From assembly GCF_032362555.1 (NCBI RefSeq), contig NC_083505.1:5509501-5573500 (forward strand): a stretch of DNA of 64,000 nt, read 5' to 3'. How positions within the stretch are numbered: position 1 is the stretch's first letter; each line of letters starts with the position of its first letter. A program made the position numbers and the translations under genes. The notes beneath the pieces were generated by a model. It ran no database searches. It worked only from the letters and a program-made list of their open reading frames with translations, and had not been told where the DNA came from. Origin of the DNA: Amyelois transitella (Eukaryota > Arthropoda > Insecta > Lepidoptera > Pyralidae). Of the stretch, positions 39,201 through 49,049 are shown piece after piece.

Positions 39201-42200
39201 GCCCGGTAGTTATGTTTCAATGAAATATGGTCAAACCATTCAATAGAATCTACATCTTCTTCGCACACTGCGCATTTGTAAATAGCTTTTACGGCCGTTG
39301 CGGGTTTATCTGCAGATTGTTCAGTTTCAGCGCTTGATTCATTGGCATTCTGTAACATAAAATTGAATAAATGGAAAATATTTTTTTAAATGACAAGCTA
39401 CTCAGTAAAATATCTTAACATGCCTAACTATGAAATATTCTTCAATCTTTTTCTTCCATCTCCCATTCCATCTGAAAATCTCTAGTAGGTCCTCACATCT
39501 CAAGCCACGAGCACATATTTGATCATGATCCTGAATTGGGTAAGTCTGTCTTACATGAAACAATTCCCATCTGACCTTCTCATGACCTAACTCATATTAT
39601 ATCATGGGAACATATACAGTTGCCTGCATATAAAGATGAATAGAAATGCCAAAAACGCGAAAACATTTCAGTAGTTATTTTTTGTTTGCTACACTTATTT
39701 AGACTGTTTAATACGCCACTTTTTCTTGTGCGAAGCTTCGCATTACACTCTACAAAAAATTACGAATACTTACTTTTATATTACAAGTCTCAATATGCAT
39801 CAGATATTTTTTTATAGATTTAGCTGTATATTTCTTAAGTAAACCGCACTTGGCACAAATAAGGTGACCATATTTTTTTACTATATTTAATAGATGGCTA
39901 TTTACTTCATTTTCATCATCAATTTTCTGAAAAGTAAAAATTATATTATTTTTAGCATTGTGTGAAAGCATTGTGAATTCATATTATTTCTTTTTAATTT
40001 TTAAACTATAAAAAGTTCTTAATGTTTAAACGATTGCCATAAGAAATCGCATCGGTAACCATCGCATCAGTTTATAGTACACTAAATGAGGTAAAAATTA
40101 AAACAAATGGTTTAATTCGTGATAAGGTTGGAGAGTAGGCTGAAACATTGGATGCCAAAAAAAGCTTGCCAAAACAGTTCTTACCAATGGAGAATCTCCA
40201 TCCTTCCAGGCAAGATATTGGTGCTCCTTGGATATGTGATCGATCCAATTCACGTCAGACACTTCAAGCTGGCAGACGCCACATTTACATATTGAATTTG
40301 TTGGGGTTGGCTTTTCGTTATCGAGCGTGAATGTTGATATCTATAAAAATGTACAATGATATGTAAAAGAGCATAAAACAAAATATAAAAAATAGCCACT
40401 TTAAATTTTTGGTGTTCTAGTCTTTACTCCAGAAAGATCTTTTAGACGAAAATAAAAATTTAAAACAAGATAAAATTACCTTTTTTAAGTAACATTTCTT
40501 TACATGCGCTAGGAATTTTGCCAATTTGACATATTCAAATCCACAAAAAGTACATATAAGACTTCCTTTGGTTTGTAATTTATTTTTAATTTTTTTCATT
40601 AATAACAAATTATCAAAATCCTGAAAAAGACATCATCATTTATAAATAGGAAATAATAAACCTTAGGCAAAACAAATCTCTATGCCTTACGGCATAGGCA
40701 GGACCGACAGTATCGAAGGATTTGAAGGCCACGTTCAGCTGGATGGCTTAATCATTTAAATGGAGAAACAGATTAAGACAGGTTGCTAGGCCATCGCCGA
40801 AAGGCAGAATCTCTTGTTAATGAAATGTTTAATAAACAAGCCTTCCCCTTGATAAGAATATGTGCGGATAAGAGAAAGGTTGCCATGCTATTTTATTTAT
40901 TATTTATTTATGTACAACAAGGAAAATAAGAAAAAAACTTAAAATAAAGAGAAATTCAGTATAAGGGCACTACTTATTTCTAGATAAATTTCTTCCAGCA
41001 GGCCCAGGACAGGAAAGTGTAAAGAAAGGCATTGTACATAATAATTAAGATATAAACTTTAACCTAAAACATATTATCATAAAGTAACAAATATCAAATA
41101 AATATATCAAGTCAATCATACATGAATACAATATAATATAATACAATATAAATGAATAGTGGATGCATCACGACGACAACGACAGGTAGTGTCCTCTCAC
41201 TACCCTCTTAAAACCTGATAAGGATTTACTATCACGTCTGGCGGTAAACAATTCCACAATCTGACAGCCTGGACAGAAAACGAGTGGCTGTTTGAAGCAG
41301 TACTATGCTGTGGCAATTTCACGCAGGTAAGACGGGTAAGAAGGGTTATGGAGAATGTTGTATAGGAGATTTAGAATTATGTGTATTGGACAGTAGCGGA
41401 TAGGAAGCCATTTAAGTCGTTTTCGGAATTCACAATGTTTTTTCTTTGCTACCAGACTGACATGGAAGAATTCATTAGATTTAGATATCAGAGAAAGAGA
41501 AAATATCACTTCGATCTCTTATCTATACTTACAAAATTATGACCTTCTTCCCAAGCAATATAACAATGCTCTTTCGATATGTGAGAATTCCATTCCGATT
41601 CTGCGAAAATTTGTTTACACACACCACATTTTATAATTGCGGGCTCCTCCGGATCATTCGTTATTTTTCGTTTCTGAGACAAAAACCAATAGTTTTTAAG
41701 ATATAAGTAAAAAAAATGTCGTGAAGCTGAAACAGCAAAACAGCTGAGAGTGGAACACAAAAATACAGCTGAAATTATTTAATTAAATTTTCTATTTCGC
41801 CTCAATAACAGAATATAAGTCCGCCTTCCGATTCCGCATGTATGGCCCGCTGTAGTAGTATGGTGCACCATGCAGCAATGGACATTCAATTTGATTGAGA
41901 TCTGAGTTAATTGTTAATTCTGAATTAATTGATTAATAGTGTTCACGTGATGCGGGTACAAATATACAGGCAGAAATTCTAAGAATCACATTTTTGGTTT
42001 CTTTTGGTTATTTATTCATCCCCATATTGATTTTTAGCAATATCCTTCAAGTACAGACATCGGCCATTTCATGACATCTATACTAATATTGTAATATTAA
42101 AAAGAGGTAACCATTTGCCAAATTGTGGATTTTTTAAAATTATATTGTACTACAAGAATATTTTATTAGGAGATCTATAAAAAAGTCCACGACACCATTT

Positions 42201-45200
42201 ATCTAACTTCTATAATTATATAATTATAAGGTACTTATTTCATATTTTAAAAGGTGCATTTAGAGAGCCAATTCCACAAGCATATCCTGATGATTAATCC
42301 TTATAATTAATAAATATTATAAAACAAACTTACTTTGTTTAATTTTAGAACATCAGTAGTTTCAATTACGTTGTCTTCATTAGTATTTTGTTTATTCACA
42401 AGCATATTGCCTTCTCTTTCTTTGGTTACAGTTTCCTCCTGGGATTCCTATAATGCATACATTTTTATATTATTTTCTGTGAAAATATCTGCATTCCCTA
42501 TAAAATTAGCGAATTGTTCCGGCTTTGTACTTGTAGCATTTATAGATGTAGATCTTCCTCAGAAATCCATTTTTTCAACTTTTCAAACAGGAATATAATC
42601 ATTCCCAACTTTCCAAGATTAAAAAAAAATAGAGGGAAACAATATGTAGTGATAGTGATGATATAATCTGAAGGTGAGATTAAAATTAAAATGTGTCCAA
42701 CTAACGCATCAAGCAAATAATTTAAGCTGTATTTTGATGAAGAGCTATTTTGAAGTGTTGGGCGTGTGGATCTAGATTTGAAGATGAAAATGTTATAACA
42801 AATACCTTTGATGATACCTTTTAATAGCTTTGATGTGGTTCTCAGCACTTTAGAATCCACTCCATCTATGGAGGTGTAAAAGGCGACTAAGGCGGAAAGG
42901 CTATAAACTTGGTACTCTTATTTTAGGTGATTGGCTAGCAAACTGCCACTATCTGAATTTCGATTCGATTCTATAGTAAGGGATAAAGACGTGACTGTAT
43001 GTATGTATGTTGATGAATGATCTGTTCTAGAAAATAAATTGAAAAAATAATTTGCCACTGCCATAATGTCCCAGGCAAAAACTAGTTTTAGTGTGGCATA
43101 CTCACTATTATACTTTCATCAATTATTATTAATTCAGTCAAATTTTCAGTTATCTCCTCTGAATCATTTGCTTCCTTTTCCTGTGCCGTCTTATTTTCAC
43201 TTGATATAACCGATTGCTTGTGAATTTCTGTACAAATCTGTGTATTCATCTCATTATCAGCACCTGTATTGTGGTTCAACTGCATTTCTTCACAAATACT
43301 TTTACTTTCAAAATATTCAAATTTCTGCCAGCAAATGTGATCAGTATCACATTCATGGCAATCCTCTTTTTCTTGAATGTATTCTTTCCTTTCAATATCA
43401 GAAAAACTTCCATATTCGTTATATATTTCGAACACTGTAGAAATCGGACAATTGACACTTTTGTTAGAACCAAAGTGAATATGTTCATATAAACCATCAA
43501 TATGTGTTAATTTACCAAAGTCACCACATAAACAATATTCTTGGCGTTTCGTAAGAGATGAGTCAATGCATGTTTTAATTTCAATACAAATATCTTCTGG
43601 ATTATTGATACTTTTGAATGAAATTTCCTTAATTGTACAAGGCACAGATTTTTTCACTTGATTTTTCTTTTTTTCGTATGTTTTTTTAATTTTTATTCTA
43701 TCTAATTTACAGTCATATGAGCCACCAGGCTTTTCAACACCGTGAATAAATATTTTTGATTTGACAATGCTTCCAAGTTTTGGTTTTAATATTTGTACAC
43801 CTCTATTTATAGCTCTTCTTTGATAAGCCTGCTTCAAATATTTAGCTATTTCTTGAGCCTTGTTTTCATAACCAGGTTGAAAATTTTCATTATTTAATCT
43901 ATGACATGAAAGGTCCATTTCATTTCCTGCAGTCTTAGATGTTAGTAACATTCCGATCGAACCAACTTTTGCCGAACTTTTTATGAAACTATGATTATTA
44001 CACAGCGTTTCAGTAGAAATATTACCTTTTACTTTATCCCTTACATTTTCGATGACTTTGAGATCATTTCCTGAATTTGGTAAATTTTCGAAATCTTCCA
44101 TCATGTTATAATTTTTTCCACAATTGTAAATAAAATTATTATTGTCGACTGCAGTAACAATATTTCTTTTGGGTCCTTCACTAAATTCTTGGGCATAATC
44201 TTTATAAGGACAGTCTAATAATGACATTGATTTTTTTTCAAAAATAATGTTTTTGTTTGTTGGTTTACCACTAGGTGAAATGTTACCTAAATTCTTTGTA
44301 TTTTTGAAATCAAACATTTTATCATGTGATATTAATAGATTTTGATTGAAAACGACTTTTGAATTTTGTGGTGTAGGGATATTAAAAACAGAATCATCTA
44401 TCTGCTTCGCAATATTTTCCCTGTTTACTTCTATCGGGTGTGTTGCTTTAGTATTAGTAACAGTACTAATATTGCTTTTCGATTCAATAACATCGTCTCT
44501 CTCAACCCTCATTACGCATGTTTCGTATAATTGTTTGTTTTCTTTGTCAGATATAGGTGCATTTGTTATATCTGGAGGTGCTAATGGAGTAGAAGTTAAA
44601 ATCTCCGTTTCATGTAACATATGATCAAGTTCCATATCACTTGTTTCTTCACATTCAATATGATTAGAAGCATTTAAATCAGCAAAATTATTTTGGTTTA
44701 CTTCTTGTAAATTGCAAAGGTGTAAATTAAGATTAATAAGCTTTTCATGTTGGTCTATACTGGTTATTTCTAATTTACTGCTATTATTTTTTTCATCAAG
44801 TGATTCACAAAGAAAGTTTATGTTATTTTCTTGTGTATTGACAATATTTTTACTCAAGTTTGAAATATTTGGCAACTGTGGGGATAGGCTTATGAAAACA
44901 TCTTTTTCTCTCCTTTCATTATGCAGTTCTTTTCCACTGTTAAAAACTGTACCATTAGTACGATTTATTTCATTATCAAGAATATGAATATCTTCAGTTG
45001 GCAAAACAGGAATTACAATTTCTGGTTCCTGTAAAATGACAGTTTCCATAGAAACTTCATTGACATTTTTTATTAATTCAGAAGCAGATGAAGTAGCAAT
45101 TATATAATGTGGTTCCTGCGTTTGAATAAAATTTTGATCAATAAATGACTGAATTCCATCCAAAACAATATCCGCAGTATTTGTGAATTCCGGGTTCACT

Positions 45201-46160
45201 GACGACGAAATAGGAATCATTAAATCGTCTGGAATACTTCTGGCCTTGACACTTTCACTTTCTATCTTGTGGTTTATGCTGTTTGTATCTGAATCATATA
45301 TTATTTGGATAGTCTGTGAATTGTCTTGTTTTGGTATATGAATTGACTGAATACTATCATTTGGATTGAGTAATCCATAGGGTTCATATTCTTCTTTCCT
45401 ACATTTCGATTTTGCCATCTCACCATCATCCAATTTTAATTTGCTACATATGATGTCATTTGAATTAGTTTGTTTGTTTAGTACACAGTTTTCGTGAACT
45501 GCAAGTGGTATTCGCATATGATTCCTTACATTTTTATTGCAAATTATTGAAGGGTTTGTTTCTTTCAATACTCTACTGTCAGATTTATATTTGGAACTCA
45601 ATACTATGTCTCTTTGTTTGTCTTGTTGCACCTCAAAATTAACATGTTCAAGGTTCGAAACCTTGCTGTAAATTTCATTTGTGGTAATTGATTCTGATTG
45701 TTGTTCATTAGAAATCAAATCTAATTGATTAGCTATCTCATCCTCTCCTTCTTTAGCATCAACCACTAAAGGTAAAAATGTAGGACTTAAAAATATTGAA
45801 TCATTCATTAACTTTGCAGTTTCTAAAATAGAAGATTCTTCATTATTTTTACTTGATTCAGATACATTATTTTCTATTCCTTCAGGATTTGAATATGAAG
45901 AATTATTTACACAGAATTTATCTGAAAAAATAAAAAATTTATATGATTATGTTACAAAATGAAGGTAAGCAATTAAGAATTAAATTTAGATATTAACTAT
46001 TGAATAATTTAAACTTACTTTTTTTTCTCTTAACTTGCTTCTGTTCTTGAACATTATGTGTTATATTACTAATGTCAATCCCTAGTTTTTCAAGAACATT
46101 TGGTGATAACACAAATACCTCAGCTTCATCTTTGTTAGTCGTTGTTTGCGTGTTGTTCAT
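27216..46160 (-). CDS. TFIIIC110/GTF3C2-like WD40 protein with N-terminal zinc-finger array (26 exons)
   Basis: Assembled exons, 5' to 3' on the minus strand: 46160-46019, 45921-43106, 42447-42334, 41673-41533, 40620-40480, 40340-40185, 39926-39774, 39349-39176, 39089-38895, 38538-38377, 38256-38067, 37205-37096, 36908-36765, 36632-36433, 36137-36104, 35749-35524, 35337-35259, 34831-34656, 33921-33723, 33436-33245, 32846-32747, 32569-32413, 31117-30929, 29387-29224, 28471-28322, 27374-27216. All junctions are GT-AG and phase-consistent. Total 6663 nt, about 2220 aa. Residues 1-986 are low-complexity, 1025-1650 hold zinc-finger modules, 1650-1700 are acidic and 1700-2220 are WD40-like. Segments such as WAMDWCPSGAR and RLGLLAVACSNGTAYILSVP match the GTF3C2 subunit of TFIIIC, which helps place Pol III on tRNA genes in the nucleus. 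Exon 23's donor is the least certain point. The zinc-finger half is unlike vertebrate GTF3C2 (about 900 aa). Confidence 0.8.
27411..27480 (+). mobile_element. SINE-like fragment
   Basis: Contains 'ctcttacggggtagagccaa' and 'cagtcttgaaaaaactgtaa', then an 'agctgtatgtcttaatga' block. This order is shared with better copies at 33960-34160 and 46732-46935. It lies in the last intron of the large gene. Confidence 0.55.
27560..27860. repeat. Two adjacent dispersed-repeat fragments in an intron
   Basis: About 27560-27670 resembles the retrotransposon tail at 28557 ('ttacacctcttttctggagt', 'tccacatgccgtagc', 'cttcttt.gcatcacttaca'). About 27700-27860 has 'gagaagagcccgaggtgcac', 'tttttttacgaagcgacttc' and 'tttactgtacaggtttcctt', resembling the repeat family at 57925-58150 and 37295-37500. 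Both are non-coding relics. Confidence 0.45.
28527..28898 (-). mobile_element. Non-LTR retrotransposon C-terminal fragment
   Basis: The minus strand has an open frame of about 120 codons containing RMNDSRLTKQIYKKSMEGK, then VGVGRPRQTYLNQI. A 'RMNDxRLxK...G.R..GRPR..W/Y...I' stretch is characteristic of the end of RTE-type and related reverse-transcriptase ORFs in insects. There is no polymerase domain, so it is 5'-truncated. It sits in the intron between exons 24 and 25 of the large gene, in the same sense. Shorter copies lie at 14891-14972 and about 11930-12000. Confidence 0.6.
28990..29062 (-). pseudogene. Decayed partial duplicate of exon 24 of the TFIIIC110-like gene
   Basis: Within the intron downstream of exon 24, the minus strand carries a diverged copy of that exon's end. 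Exon 24 reads CALMATYM... and then VRAHQTRSDVKKQ. The copy reads VHAHHPRFKVNKQ, preceded by a 'cactgcacgctgatggtcac' stretch equivalent to exon 24 'cactgcgctctgatggccac'. An internal deletion of about 15-20 nt shifts the frame between these halves, and the donor has decayed ('aagcag|ttctct' in place of 'aaacag|gtcact'). It is therefore a dead exon. Alignment was made by eye. Confidence 0.6.
29625..31008. repeat. 111-bp tandem repeat, about 12.5 copies
   Basis: The word 'atgtaaagctatctatatgg' recurs every 111 bp, at 29680, 29791, 29902 and so on to 30901, giving 12 complete periods plus a partial. By eye the copies look identical. Each unit, read on the minus strand, holds the end of coding exon 23 (SHLASHAAAFLPAW, PSACFAGEDVI), the probable donor 'atca|gtcagt', then intron sequence including an in-frame TAG. 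The array replicates an exon-intron junction. Only the copy nearest 31008 is attached to the rest of exon 23. A 432-codon frame through the array (SARTSPATPPPSCPPGPPPA...) is a by-product of the 111-nt period being divisible by three. Confidence 0.95.
31118..32412. other. Intron 22 of the TFIIIC110-like gene with retroelement relics
   Basis: Contains an imperfect inverted repeat at 31568-31614, a jockey-type fragment at 31690-31922 and a dispersed repeat at about 31999-32110 ('gttgactggaagagatccct', 'aatgggataagtccgcctt', 'ttttgtcttactgta'). The last is repeated near 63776-63850. Nothing else is recognised. Confidence 0.6.
31690..31922 (-). mobile_element. Non-LTR retrotransposon (jockey/CR1-type) RT fragment
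   Basis: The minus-strand frame ends in SYGLLFWGNAVDIQTIFIIQ followed by KRTLRAIYG. The pattern 'YG...WG......IF.LQKR..R.I' lies just downstream of the polymerase motifs in jockey, CR1 and related non-LTR elements. Only this small piece is intact. It lies in an intron of the large gene. Confidence 0.6.
33960..34180 (+). mobile_element. SINE-like element
   Basis: A well-preserved copy of a family found about eight times here. Ordered words are 'atatcccttgcggggtagag', 'gaaggctatgttcagctgat', 'gattcaaatagtgataggtt', 'gctagcccatcgcctaaaag', 'ggcttttacgacatccatgg' and 'gagatggagtggtcctattc'. It lies in the intron between exons 18 and 19 of the large gene. No coding capacity. Ends are approximate. 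Confidence 0.65.
35030..35210 (+). mobile_element. Helitron-like short element in an intron
   Basis: Starts 'tactaacattataattgcga', continues 'ggatgtgtggatgtgtgcgt', 'aaaaactattgaacgaattt' and ends 'cgaaatcgcgagcaacagct' followed by ATTA rather than CTAGT. The word order is that of lepidopteran non-autonomous Helitrons with a damaged end. Confidence 0.5.
37295..37500. repeat. Dispersed lepidopteran repeat in intron 11
   Basis: Carries 'cctttgcaggggaacctaac', 'ctatattagatcatatgatt', 'aggtttcctcacgatgtttt' and 'ccctcaccgtaagagca', then 'tcattggtacatggc'. The same order is found near 62270-62435, and parts near 57925-58150 and 39470-39620. The family is common in moth genomes. Confidence 0.55.
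37778..38045 (-). mobile_element. Non-autonomous Helitron, both ends present
   Basis: On the minus strand it begins TCTATTCTAATATTATAAAG, runs through 'gtgtttgtttgtttgaacg' and 'ctcaggaactactggttcga', and ends 'cgaagtcgcgggcacag' with CTAGT. On the plus strand that end is 'actagctgtgcccgcgactt'. Insertion is between A and T, the usual Helitron target, with no duplication. The element sits 21 bp from the donor of exon 11 (38067), wholly inside intron 11 and in the gene's own sense. Confidence 0.75.
39470..39640. repeat. Dispersed repeat fragment in intron 7
   Basis: Includes 'atctcccattccatctgaaa', 'atcctgaattgggtaagtct' and 'aacaattcccatctgacctt', then 'catgacctaac'. It is a weaker member of the family near 62270-62435 and 57925-58150. 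Confidence 0.4.
40683..41420. mobile_element. SINE fragment plus long non-coding retroelement relic
   Basis: About 40683-40815 matches the SINE-like family ('ccttacggcataggcaggac', 'caggttgctaggccatcgcc'). From about 40890 an AT-rich segment starting 'atttattatttatttatgta' 'caacaaggaaaataag' leads to 'cctgataaggatttactatc', 'ggtaaacaattccacaatct' and 'gacagcctggacagaaaacg', a set of words I associate with 3' ends of lepidopteran LINEs. It lies in the intron between exons 4 and 5. Confidence 0.4.
42840..42995 (-). mobile_element. SINE-like element, reverse orientation
   Basis: Complementary to the SINE at 33960: 'taaaaggcgactaaggcgga', 'ggctataaacttggtactct', 'taggtgattggctagcaaac' and 'tagtaagggataaagacgtg', followed by a TATG run. 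It lies in the intron between exons 2 and 3 of the large gene. Confidence 0.6.
43106..45921 (-). other. Exon 2 of the TFIIIC110-like gene: long low-complexity region
   Basis: A single 2816-nt exon, residues 48-986, bounded by acceptor 'ttttttcag' at 45922 and donor 'ata|gtgagt' at 43105. The translation is rich in Asn, Ser, Glu, Ile and Lys with no recognisable fold. Its last third becomes basic (IKKTYEKKKNQVKKS) and has scattered Cys pairs (EYCLCGDFG with YEHIHFG; CHECDTDHICWQ) that might bind zinc but match no family. An internal ATG at 45808 opens the largest frame, but the true start is ATG 46160 in exon 1 (MNNTQTTTNKDEAEVFVL), because exon 1 joins in phase. Frames on the opposite strand are shadows. 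Confidence 0.75.
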
Positions 46161-46216
46161 ATTAAAATAATTTATGTCTTTTTCTTATTTTAGATAATTT
46201 ACCTCTATTCATGTGG
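46161..46216 (-). other. 5'UTR part of exon joined to the start codon of the TFIIIC110-like gene
   Basis: Upstream of ATG 46160 the minus strand runs back to a good acceptor 'tatatttttcag|ccacatgaat' at 46217. The 56 nt between are AT-rich 5'UTR with an in-frame stop ('aaatag', 'ctaaaataag' region) before the ATG, supporting this start. Confidence 0.5.
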
Positions 46217-46731
46217 CTGAAAAATATAAATTATAAGCTATTAAATGCAAAGCCAGGAATCACAATACATGTTGACATTATGAACTCTTCCTAAATCATC
46301 ATAGTACATTCCCTTGCTTAAAAACCAGCATATGAATAGTATTAAGACAAATTTTGACAAATCATAAAATCAATTACATTTTGTGATACAATGGTTCAAT
46401 ATCTCCTGAATGGATACCTAAATTATAAAATTATGCAAGAATCTAAACTGAACAATACTGTGTTCTAACTCAGAACCACCAAAATCGGACTTTGTGATTT
46501 TTTTAATGCTTCACATCCAAGTACACTTTGTTCAAGGTCACTATGTTTTACCAGCCAGACCCAGATAGATATGTTGTTTATAATATCAAAAAATATACAT
46601 AAATATATAGGTACTTGACAAATTACACAGGTTGAGTTACCTTTGAAGTGAGTTTGAAAGTAATGTGTTTAAGTTCGAAAATTTAATGGAATGGAATAAA
46701 TGAAGTTAATATACAAATAGCTACGTCTATA

Positions 46732-46935
46732 TCCCTTGCAGGGTAGATAGCCAATAATCTTGAATATTAAAAAGACTGATGGGCCATGTTTAGCTGTTGG
46801 GCTTAATGATAGAATTAAAATTCAAAAAGTGACAGGTTGCTAGCTCATCCCCTAACAGAAGAATCCCAAGTTTAAAAGCCTATACCTTAGTCGCCTTTTA
46901 CAGCATCCATGGTAAAGAGAAAAAGTGATCCTATC
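46732..46935 (+). mobile_element. SINE-like element
   Basis: Contains 'tatcccttgcagggtagata', 'gccatgtttagctgttgggc', 'ttaatgatagaattaaaatt', 'gtgacaggttgctagctcat', 'ccttagtcgccttttacagc' and 'atccatggtaaagag'. It is the same family and orientation as 33960-34180. Confidence 0.65.
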
Positions 46936-48188
46936 TTTATTTGGATACTTAACTAAGAATAACATTTTTCTATGGTGTATTGATGAGTGGCTTATTTATA
47001 ATTGATCCTTGCATTCCAAATTTTTTAGAGATTTAGTAATGTGGTTTACAATATACGATCGTATTTCATAATTTCTTCAGAAGGTATTGTTTTTGTAAAC
47101 AGTATCAATATAATTGTTTAAAAGTATGGTTATTACTTGTAGGTTACAAACAGTTGATAATGTAATGAAAACAACATTAAATATAAAATTGTTTAATTTG
47201 AATCTATGGTAGATATCTACTTCACTAAACTAATTCTAGTAATATAATCATATCACTAAACTTGGACTGTTTTAAATCAAACCATTAAAGATAATAATGA
47301 ATCACTTTCTTTTAACTTTTTCTATCTTACTGTGAAATATATGTATATACATAGGGACGGACTAATGAAAGAAAGCAATCTTTTTGATTCTGGTGAAAGT
47401 GACAATAATCTGAATTCTTCTTCTTCATCTTAGGACAAATGGACATGATAGAAATAATATCTAATATATATAAAATAGCACACAATTTGTTGTGGTACAG
47501 CAACCCAGTTTGTTAGTAGATCCTGAAAAAATATCCTAAGCCCATCATTTTTCATTACAAAAACAATTCTTTATTTTGACATAAGTCCAAGATTTTGTTA
47601 TTTTGTTTCTTCCATTTGGTAATTAACCCTATTAAAACATTAAAATAACCCTAAGTCTAACTAAAAGTGACTTTTTGGGCTTAGTGATTTGTTAAATTGA
47701 GAATTCTAATTACATCTGGATAACTTGACACACTAATCTACTTGGACAAAATGTTATGTAGAGAGTTCTTCACTGGTAGGTATGCTTAACTTTAGAATAA
47801 CTAACAGCAGGACCACTAACGCCATCTAGTTGTAATAGGCATTCAGTGGCGCCTCCTACATTCAGAAATAAAGAATGTAGAATACTAGGTAGGTTTTAAA
47901 TCAAATAAAATTATTTTGTCAGTAACCTTAATACCTACCTACCATAGAAATTATATATTAATATTTTATAATTTTTAAATATTATGATATACAAGTACCT
48001 ATGTAAGCCGCAGTAAAGATTATAGGTATCGTCAGAATGGGACATTTTATATAAGATTTAGATGGTTTGTGAAAAATAAAACTAATATAAATATAAAGCT
48101 GAAAATTGTTGCATCAAAATGAGTAAAATAAAAAAAATCATTGAAAAAACAAAATACATAATTATAATAGTATATAAAATATTATTTT

Positions 48189-48255
48189 CAGAGGCAGGAT
48201 TTGAACCAAGAAACCCTAGAACGAAATACACGTGTTTCCTACAGAGCCAAAAATA
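48189..48255 (-). repeat. tRNA-like segment (SINE head or decayed tRNA)
   Basis: On the minus strand an A-box-like 'tggctctgtagg' is followed about 44 nt later by a B-box-like 'ggttcaaatcc', the spacing of an internal Pol III promoter. The T-arm and acceptor stem do not pair well, so it is not a working tRNA gene. A tRNA-derived SINE head is the more likely reading. Confidence 0.35.
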
Positions 48256-48387
48256 CCGGCGAGCGCTCCGAAGTAATTATCGATATCTTTGTGAAAACGT
48301 AACAAATTTTAAAATAAAAAAATATAGAAATACATATTTATATGTATGATATAAATTGAAGTAAGAGTGAAAAACGAAAAGACTTAC

Positions 48388-48470
48388 ATGCCCAACCACC
48401 GCAGTCACCGTAGACAATAATTTTTACACGAGTACACGAAATCTTTATAAACACCGGTTAAATGCCTTTT
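48388..48470 (-). other. Candidate non-coding first exon of the TFIIIC110-like gene
   Basis: The minus strand has a strong donor 'ggttgggcat|gtaagtct' at 48387, preceded by GC-richer sequence ('ctacggtgactgcggtgg') and a 'ttaaccggtgtttataaag' stretch. Position and sense suit a first exon spliced to 46216. The upstream limit is a guess. Confidence 0.35.
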
Positions 48471-48844
48471 CATTAACTATGACGATCAAAGTGAAAAGAT
48501 TTTTCCATTGGAAGGCAGAATTTATGAAGATGTTATTTGTAGGCAGATTTTCAGAACTCAAAACCTGCAAGGGGATGTCTGTCTATCTGTTGATCTGTTC
48601 TGATCTATGTTTGTCAGACTCTCTGACAGAGAGTTCCATTCCCATTTGTCAAAATGATATTTTTTTGTTTTCCCCTCGTTTAATGGAGGAGGCAAAGAGT
48701 GCTACCCCATACAGTCATATCTTTAACAAAATATTTTAGTACCTACAAGAAAAGTGACTCAAGTCCTATGAAGAAGATACAATTAAGACCCCAGAGGCCT
48801 AGTCTTTTCTTTAGTAATTGAACATTATATTGCCAATTAAAAAA

Positions 48845-49035
48845 AGAATAGGACCACTCCATCATCTTTCATGGATGTCGTAAAAAGCGACTACTGGATA
48901 GGTTTATAAAATTGGAATTCTTCTTTTACGGGATAGGCTAGCATTATTGTGGACATTGTCGCATGTAACACATTACACTCCAGCATTTTCACCGGACGTC
49001 AATTTACAAATAAAGATGTCTTATTCTGTCTGTAG
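48845..49035 (-). mobile_element. SINE-like element, reverse orientation
   Basis: Reverse of the SINE family: 'agaataggaccactccatca', 'tttcatggatgtcgtaaaaa', 'gcgactactggataggttta', 'ttcttttacgggataggcta', then 'aataaagatgtcttattctg'. It abuts the retrotransposon relic that starts near 49050. Confidence 0.6.
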
Positions 49036-49049
49036 CAGTCAAGTTAAAA

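Larger units (their letters stand above)
35524..41673 (-). other. Zinc-finger module array (exons 4-16) of the TFIIIC110-like gene
   Basis: Two module types alternate, mostly one per exon. Type A is C-x2-C-(about 11)-H-x4-H-x(1-2)-Y-x-A-W followed by an acidic Gly-rich end, for example KCGVCKQIFAESEWNSHISK then EHCYIAWEEG (exons 4, 6, 8, 10, 12). Type B is C-x2-C-(12-17)-H-x3-C, for example ICTFCGFEYVKLAKFLAHVK then KC (exons 5, 7, 9, 11, 13). A final pair in exons 14 and 16 is altered: LCDICDTKYLGFYQSQHMVA then HS, and VCDICSFATDVEEEMAVHRC, after a 34-nt micro-exon. Exons 3-10 are all multiples of three with phase-0 borders. Nucleic-acid or protein binding is plausible for such fingers but is not shown by the sequence. 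Confidence 0.75.
46217..48387. other. Probable 5'UTR intron of the large gene, with a SINE
   Basis: If the non-coding exon at 48388 joins the acceptor at 46217, this 2.2-kb stretch is an intron. It contains a SINE-like copy at 46732-46935 and a tRNA-like segment at 48189-48255. The rest is AT-rich with nothing recognised. Confidence 0.4.

Noticed and set aside
43214-44987. Plus-strand open frames of 66-92 codons
   Set aside because: They lie opposite the continuous 2.8-kb coding exon of the minus-strand gene and have no motif; shadows.
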